A stretch of DNA of 64,000 bases from Blautia sp. MSJ-9. GTDB taxonomy: Bacteria > Bacillota > Clostridia > Lachnospirales > Lachnospiraceae. The position numbers and the translations under genes were made by a program. The stretch covers positions 1 to 64,000 of the forward strand of contig NZ_JAHLQG010000003.1 of the NCBI RefSeq assembly GCF_018919065.1, in the 5' to 3' direction. Positions 59,654 to 64,000 of the stretch are shown piece by piece (the first letter of the stretch is position 1; every line of letters starts with the position of its first letter). The notes beneath the pieces are model-generated. The model did not search any database. It was not told the origin of the DNA and saw only the letters and a program-made list of their open reading frames with translations.

Positions 59654-61317
59654 CTTCCGCCTCTCTTTCTGAAGACGATACAACTAATAAACCATTCGTT
59701 TTCATCTTCCTGCTGCACTTTTAATTCCGGCCTTTCCGACATGAATCCACGCAGATCCGCCTCTGATACAATATGAACTGAAATCCGCAGAGCATCATCA
59801 ATCTGCGACACACGGTAAAAAACAGACTGCATGATATCAACCAATCGTTCCACAAGCCATTCAAAGGTGTCATAGCATTTTAGTATATCATCTGCATTCA
59901 GCTGCACATCCACATTTTCCGCGTAGTAAGCTGCCCGGATCCTACATAATTTTAAGCTGTCACAGGATTCTGCCAGGCTTTGTCTGAGATCTTCCATTGT
60001 AAGCAGATTTCCATCTGATGCATATTGTGTCAGCACCAGATTCTTTCTCCGCTTCAAATACGTACCAACAACTACAATTTTACCGAGAATCCGATCATAT
60101 TGTTCCCTCGATTCTGTCCGCTCCAGCTCATTCATAAACTGTGACAGCAATTCCAGCTGACCGGCGGTCTGATTCTGTATCATATTTAACAGACGATTCT
60201 GTTCTTCTGTCTTTCTACGCTCAGCCTCTTTCTGATAAGCTTTCTGTAACAGACGGTTTCTGGCAGTCAGTTCCTCCTGCTGTTCCCGAATATCCTGATA
60301 CTGATCCAACAGTACCGAAATATCCTCTGACCAAAACAAATGTCCTCCCCTTATAGGAATATGGTTGATCCGGATTCCCTGTTCCTGTACTGATGATCTG
60401 TCTATTATGATTCTACGCAGTTCAGGCGACAGCTCGGGAAAATCACCGGAATGATAATAGCGCTGAAAAGAATGATCTGTAATCTCTGCATCCAGTCCTC
60501 CGGAAGTCTGGAATAATTCAAAATATCGATTATTGGTCTGTATCAATCCACATAATATACAACCCTGAAAAATTGCTGCCATTAAAAGGCAGCACACTGC
60601 CGTCATATCCCCTGCAATGATTTTGATGAAAGGCAGGCGGAGTATATTTCCGATATTCCATCCCAGAAGTAATATTCCTGGAATCACCGGCAGCCAGAAC
60701 TGTTTCTTTCCCGGAATTCTGCTTTTTCTGATCAGAATGATTTCCATCCCTGTCAGACAGATCAAGATCCATCCCTGAATCACCATAAAAACAATACCAT
60801 AACTGTAATCTTTATCCGAAAATGGGGGCTGTTTGGAAAAACGAAATACCAGCTGATGCAAATCATTTGTAAAAACACTTACGATCAATATCGCTGCCAC
60901 GGTCAGCAAAATTATAATCTTTCTGACCGTTTTCTCTTCCTCCTTTTCGCCCAAAAACATTGCTGCTGCCAAACCCAGAACCGGAATCAGAATCATGGGA
61001 ATATAATATAGATACCAGCAGATATGTTCTCCAAGAGGATCATGAAAAATATGAAATTTTACTGTCCGCACAAAGAACCAGAATACCATCAGACAGCCAA
61101 TTGCAGTCAGGCATCTGCGCGTTTTTTTATGTACTACATGCTTTCCCAGATAAATCACCCAGGCACAGTACATTCCCAGATAAATACAGCTACGACACTG
61201 ATCTGCCAGATTTCTCATAAAAACATTTTCCGGTCTCGCCTGCCTGCAGAAATAAGCCAGCAACACACTTATCAGAATCACTCCATATGACAGAGTCCTC
61301 TTTTTGTTGTATGTCAT
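59650..61317 (-). CDS. Multi-helix membrane sensor with degenerate kinase-like C-terminus
   Basis: This is a 555-residue protein. About eight helices occupy residues 10-265 (7TM-type input module), then a linker, a coiled coil (~330-400, EEQNRLLNMIQNQTAGQLEL) and a C-terminal region (~440-555) with the size and strand pattern of an HATPase but no visible N, G1 or G2 boxes. It lacks a convincing phospho-acceptor. It is first in the operon and overlaps the kinase gene by four bases. It may act as a sensory co-receptor for the kinase. The ligand is unknown. Confidence 0.75.
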   Translation of the reverse strand: MTYNKKRTLSYGVILISVLLAYFCRQARPENVFMRNLADQCRSCIYLGMYCAWVIYLGKHVVHKKTRRCLTAIGCLMVFWFFVRTVKFHIFHDPLGEHICWYLYYIPMILIPVLGLAAAMFLGEKEEEKTVRKIIILLTVAAILIVSVFTNDLHQLVFRFSKQPPFSDKDYSYGIVFMVIQGWILICLTGMEIILIRKSRIPGKKQFWLPVIPGILLLGWNIGNILRLPFIKIIAGDMTAVCCLLMAAIFQGCILCGLIQTNNRYFELFQTSGGLDAEITDHSFQRYYHSGDFPELSPELRRIIIDRSSVQEQGIRINHIPIRGGHLFWSEDISVLLDQYQDIREQQEELTARNRLLQKAYQKEAERRKTEEQNRLLNMIQNQTAGQLELLSQFMNELERTESREQYDRILGKIVVVGTYLKRRKNLVLTQYASDGNLLTMEDLRQSLAESCDSLKLCRIRAAYYAENVDVQLNADDILKCYDTFEWLVERLVDIMQSVFYRVSQIDDALRISVHIVSEADLRGFMSERPELKVQQEDENEWFISCIVFRKRGGR

Positions 61318-61336
61318 GAAAATTCCTCTTTCACCG

Positions 61337-61408
61337 GAGCGTGTTTGAAAAATGCTTTACGCAAGATGTGCGTCACAATTTGCAGGAATGATTTTTCAAA
61401 TACGCCCT
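61337..61408. repeat. MITE/REP-like inverted repeat, full copy
   Basis: Arms GAGCGTGTTTGAAAAAT (61337-61353) and ATTTTTCAAATACGCCCT (61391-61408) match at 15 of 17 positions. The centre contains a second hairpin (TTACGCAAGATGTGCGTCA) and TTTGCAGGAAT. A truncated copy is at 54951-54992. No gene lies in 61318-61537. Confidence 0.7.
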
Positions 61409-61537
61409 AATCCATTTTTGTAATAATTATACTATAAAGCACCATTTTGTCATATAGTTTTTAGAGAAATCATCTATTTTCAGAGTTTTTTATCACAAAC
61501 AGAGTGAACAATTATGTCCACTCTGTTTAATCATTAC

Positions 61538-62440
61538 TTAAAACGGTCTTGGCTGACCACAGTATTCACAAAACCTTCCGGTATTCTCTGCACCACACTG
61601 GCATTTCCACGAACTGCCGTTCTGCTGCATCCCTGACATTCCGGATTGCATTCCTCCATTCATGTTCATTCCCGACATTCCGGACTGCATTCCTCCGTTC
61701 ATGTTCATTCCCGGCATTCCGGACTGCATTCCTCCATTCATGTTCATTCCCGGCATTCCGGACTGCATTCCTCCATTCATGTTCATTCCTGGCATCCCAG
61801 ACTGCATTCCTCCATTCATGTTCATTCCTGACATTCCAGACTGCATCCCGGCTGCATTTGGTGTCAGTGCCGCAATAATCTGATAAGCAGTCTGCTCCAC
61901 TTCCATCAATTCTCTTCTGTTATCACTGCTTATAGAGAAAGTATTCAAGCGAAAATCCATATCATCAAACCACGGGGTTCTCACTTTAATACGCATGGTA
62001 TAATCAAATTCATATTTATATACCGGTGGCTGATAACTTACAGTTTCTCCATCCTTTGTATATGTTTCCTCTTGCTGCTGTTGGTCTACATCAATCCTGC
62101 ACTGTACAATGGCTGATAAAGGAACTATGTCCGGGTTTTCATTAACATCCAGTTTCCGCGCAACAGTAAAATTCCCCTTATTATCATCAATAAAAACATT
62201 GTAATTTCTGGTATTGATCTGACGGGTTATACAAAAGTCCATTACCGCTTTTTTGTTTTTTTCACGATATTCCAGCTGACGTTTGATATCCTCTACTGTA
62301 CTGTGCCGCCGCTCCTCAAACCATGGTGATAATTTTTTCGCACAATCCTTACACAGATTTCCGTCATCCAGTTTTCGATTTCCCAATAACCCAATTTTCT
62401 CTCCGCAGATATCACAGATTTTCTTATCAAACAATCCCAT
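61538..62440 (-). CDS. DUF4428 protein with Met/Gly-rich tandem repeats and zinc ribbon
   Basis: This is a 300-residue cytosolic protein. The N-terminal zinc-binding DUF4428 domain (MGLFDKKICDICGEKIGLLG, CKDCAKKL) is followed by a helical linker and a beta domain (~80-195, RNYNVFIDDNKGNFTVARKLD). Five 13-residue repeats of the type MQSGMPGMNMNGG lie at ~205-270, and a C-terminal zinc ribbon (CQCGAENTGRFCEYCGQ) ends the chain. The ATG follows AGGAGG. The repeat region is disordered-type and Met-rich, and might bind soft metals or self-associate. No enzyme motif. Confidence 0.8.
   Translation of the reverse strand: MGLFDKKICDICGEKIGLLGNRKLDDGNLCKDCAKKLSPWFEERRHSTVEDIKRQLEYREKNKKAVMDFCITRQINTRNYNVFIDDNKGNFTVARKLDVNENPDIVPLSAIVQCRIDVDQQQQEETYTKDGETVSYQPPVYKYEFDYTMRIKVRTPWFDDMDFRLNTFSISSDNRRELMEVEQTAYQIIAALTPNAAGMQSGMSGMNMNGGMQSGMPGMNMNGGMQSGMPGMNMNGGMQSGMPGMNMNGGMQSGMSGMNMNGGMQSGMSGMQQNGSSWKCQCGAENTGRFCEYCGQPRPF
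61637..61831 (-). repeat. Five tandem 39-base coding repeats
   Basis: Units at 61637, 61676, 61715, 61754 and 61793 are each 39 bases and begin CATTCCGGA or a close variant, plus a partial sixth. They encode the Met/Gly repeats of the DUF4428 protein. The high DNA identity suggests recent copy-number change. Confidence 0.92.
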
Positions 62441-62507
62441 ACCCTATCCTCCTTTTTTATCTGAAATCCCATACTGCCGCACCATTCCGATGCGGCAGTA
62501 TTTTACC

Positions 62508-63341
62508 TTATTCTGTAACAATTATTTTTTCAAAATATGTCTTTACGGAAAAATCATCTTCACCTGTTTCAGAATCGTCTGCTTCTTCGCCGTCATCAGA
62601 TTCCTCTGTATCGTCCTCTGCTATGAAACACAGTTTTCCATCATCCAGTAAATTGAACTTCATATTATCAAGACTGAAAAACATAGTTCCTGCCTCATCC
62701 TCTGTTACAGCCTTTAATACGAGTGCGTTTCCTTCCACATCGCCCTGAAGTTCTACTTTTGTCTCTTCTCCGCTCTCTATTAAGATAATTTCAGCCTTTC
62801 CGTCTTCCACAGACATACTCATTTCAAATCCTGTAAAGTCAGCATTAACCGGCATCTGCATTCCAAATGCTTCCATCAGAGTACAGCTCCATTCTCCTTC
62901 AAAATCCTTCATAGTTGGATTTTCTACCGGTTTGCCCGGTACATAAGGCTCATACTCTTCCTTTTCCTGACTCAGAATCATTGTCGTTCCATCTGCTGTT
63001 AAGGTTATCTTACCGTCCTTGTACTCACATTCCTCTGTCTGATCATTATGAGTCATCAGAATTTTATCATTTTCTATTTTCCACTCTGATTCATCTACTT
63101 CAGGCTCTTCCCCATAAGCAGAACTTGTTGTTTCCATTTTACCGTCTTCTTTAATGTCCACGGTCACTTCCATTCCCATTGCCCCCGGATGAAATGATAC
63201 ACCTTCGCCCATAGAAAGCTCATTTACATACCAGGTTCCAATAACATCCTTTTCTTCAAGGGCATAAACACTTACGCTCATAAAGCCAGCCATTAAGACT
63301 CCTACTGTTCCTGCCACCCACAACCTCATTTTTTTACCCAT
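62508..63341 (-). CDS. Secreted two-domain lipocalin-like protein, unknown function
   Basis: This is a 277-residue protein with signal peptide MGKKMRLWVAGTVGVLMAGF... ending near SVYA-LEE. Two similar beta domains follow, each starting G(T/E)W (GTWYVNELSMGEGVSF; GEWSCTLMEAFGMQMP) and running to an acidic turn (DDGKLCFIAEDDTEESDDGE). This resembles lipocalin-like repeat proteins of Firmicutes. It lacks a lipobox or wall anchor, so it should be released. A good AGGAGA site precedes it. Confidence 0.75.
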   Translation of the reverse strand: MGKKMRLWVAGTVGVLMAGFMSVSVYALEEKDVIGTWYVNELSMGEGVSFHPGAMGMEVTVDIKEDGKMETTSSAYGEEPEVDESEWKIENDKILMTHNDQTEECEYKDGKITLTADGTTMILSQEKEEYEPYVPGKPVENPTMKDFEGEWSCTLMEAFGMQMPVNADFTGFEMSMSVEDGKAEIILIESGEETKVELQGDVEGNALVLKAVTEDEAGTMFFSLDNMKFNLLDDGKLCFIAEDDTEESDDGEEADDSETGEDDFSVKTYFEKIIVTE

Positions 63342-63493
63342 ACAAACATCTCCTTTCTTTTTAATGTACTCCTCGGACTCTTTTTGTACTTGATTTTGTG
63401 AGAAGTTTTTTGTTTATCTACATTATACGTGAACGCTCAGATATTTACACTAGCACTTCTGACAGTATGCATGTAATTTTCCGAATAAATTAA

Positions 63494-63530
63494 AACCTGC
63501 TGAAAAGTTTTTAACTTTTCTCAGCAGGTT
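63494..63530 (-). terminator. Terminator of the hybrid kinase gene
   Basis: AACCTGCTGAAAAG pairs with CTTTTCTCAGCAGGTT (one bulge). On the minus strand it is followed by TTAATTTATT. It lies 24 bases after the stop codon at 63554. The rest of 63342-63553 holds no gene I can support. Confidence 0.75.
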
Positions 63531-63553
63531 CATTAAAATATTTTCTGTTTTCG

Positions 63554-64000
63554 TCAAAAGCATTGGCGCATTCTCTCCAGATTTTCCAGAATTATATCTG
63601 CGCTGATCGGTTTGGCAATATGGCCATTCATCCCCGCCTTGATTGCCTTTTTGCGATCTTCCTCAAAAGCATTGGCAGTCATGGCAATGATTGGTATATT
63701 GGCACATTTCGGATCATTCAACGTACGGATTTCCCGGGTTGCGGTATATCCATCCATCTTCGGCATCTGAATATCCATGAAGATCAGATCATATTTTCTG
63801 CCTTCTGCGGATGACATGATATTCACAGCATCTGTACCATCCTCAACGCAATCCACATCCAGACCAATTTCTTCCATAATCGCTGTTGCGATCTCACGGT
63901 TCAGCTCATTGTCCTCTACAAGAAGAACTTTCTTCCCTTCATAACACCTCTGAATTTCCGCCCGGAGCTTCTGCTTCTCATTCTTAAGGAGCTTTCTTTG
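63554..64000 (-). CDS. Hybrid histidine kinase, C-terminal receiver domain (cut by window edge)
   Basis: The frame is open to the window end. The visible 148 residues are the end of a kinase domain linker (KNEKQKLRAEIQRCYEGKK) and a full receiver domain: VLLVEDNELNREI, phospho-Asp in LIFMDIQMPKMDGY, Thr in IPIIAMTANAF, Lys in GHIAKPIS. The same receiver type is found as a remnant at 34123-34473. It is part of a BarA/ArcB-like phosphorelay protein; its input domains lie outside. Confidence 0.9.
   Translation of the reverse strand, partial: QRKLLKNEKQKLRAEIQRCYEGKKVLLVEDNELNREIATAIMEEIGLDVDCVEDGTDAVNIMSSAEGRKYDLIFMDIQMPKMDGYTATREIRTLNDPKCANIPIIAMTANAFEEDRKKAIKAGMNGHIAKPISADIILENLERMRQCF

Noticed and set aside
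61637..61831. CRISPR array
   Set aside because: The 39-base units are contiguous without spacers and lie in a coding frame.
61549..61883. Plus-strand repetitive ORFs opposite the Met-rich repeats
   Set aside because: Shadow frames of the 39-base coding repeats on the minus strand; all three plus frames stay open only because the unit length is a multiple of three.

Overview
The window looks like a chromosome segment from an anaerobic, low-to-mid G+C Firmicute of the Lachnospiraceae (Blautia-like). Supporting signs are the strong AGGAGG ribosome sites, TTGACA/TATAAT promoters, surface proteins with a YALILP-type N-terminal helix, several DegV/GGDEF/hybrid-kinase remnants, and the absence of any oxygen-dependent enzyme. 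No rRNA, tRNA or CRISPR array was seen. The genus is an inference; the family is fairly safe.

Region by region. (1) 1-235 is the 5' end of an IS200-type transposase, a second copy of the element at 52-54 kb. (2) 267-3434 holds a CobW-like GTPase and a MarR/MATE efflux pair with a readable promoter and operator. (3) 3436-14975 is a sortase-assembled pilus locus: a large VWA tip adhesin, an LPSTG pilin, two class C sortases and a second pilin. A separate unit follows, made of a coiled-coil protein, a signal peptidase and a small CnaB-type surface protein, and it is preceded by a c-di-GMP-I riboswitch whose P1 helix shares sequence with a terminator (predicted ON switch). (4) 15185-19932 is a MarR-controlled heterodimeric ABC exporter. 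(5) 20013-23256 holds thrH, an M42 peptidase, a wrecked GGDEF sensor gene and a Nudix hydrolase. (6) 23553-29994 is an oppBCDF-A oligopeptide ABC system. (7) 30116-38078 holds pgi, a receiver-GGDEF-EAL protein, a decayed signalling gene, an orphan sugar-type binding protein, a Nudix/DegV chimera and a DMT exporter.

(8) 38255-48891 is the most notable part: thirteen co-oriented genes that read as one sulfur-acquisition pathway. An SsuABC-type importer is followed by a thioredoxin, an arylsulfotransferase-family protein, a TrxB-like flavoprotein, O-acetylhomoserine sulfhydrylase (MetY), a siroheme sulfite reductase, a TusA-like protein, a second thioredoxin, a ThiS/MoaD-like sulfur carrier ending in Gly-Gly-Gly-Cys, a ThiF/MoeB-like activating enzyme and a JAMM peptidase. 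The combination matches the protein-thiocarboxylate route to homocysteine described in Wolinella (HcyS/HcyF/HcyD with Sir and MetY), here joined to organosulfur import. Inferred flow: imported sulfur compound, sulfite, sulfide, carrier thiocarboxylate, homocysteine.

(9) 49186-55314 is an accessory stretch: an ECF sigma/anti-sigma pair, a truncated PD-(D/E)XK-type protein, a complete IS200/IS605 element (tnpA, tnpB, probable omega RNA), and a divergent XRE-regulated pair with twin operators. (10) 55336-64000 holds an LRR lipoprotein, a zinc-ribbon membrane protein, a three-gene membrane sensor/kinase/NarL regulator operon, a DUF4428 protein with methionine-rich tandem repeats, a secreted two-repeat protein, and the end of a hybrid histidine kinase cut by the window edge. 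Several dispersed non-coding repeats sit just upstream of genes or between operons.
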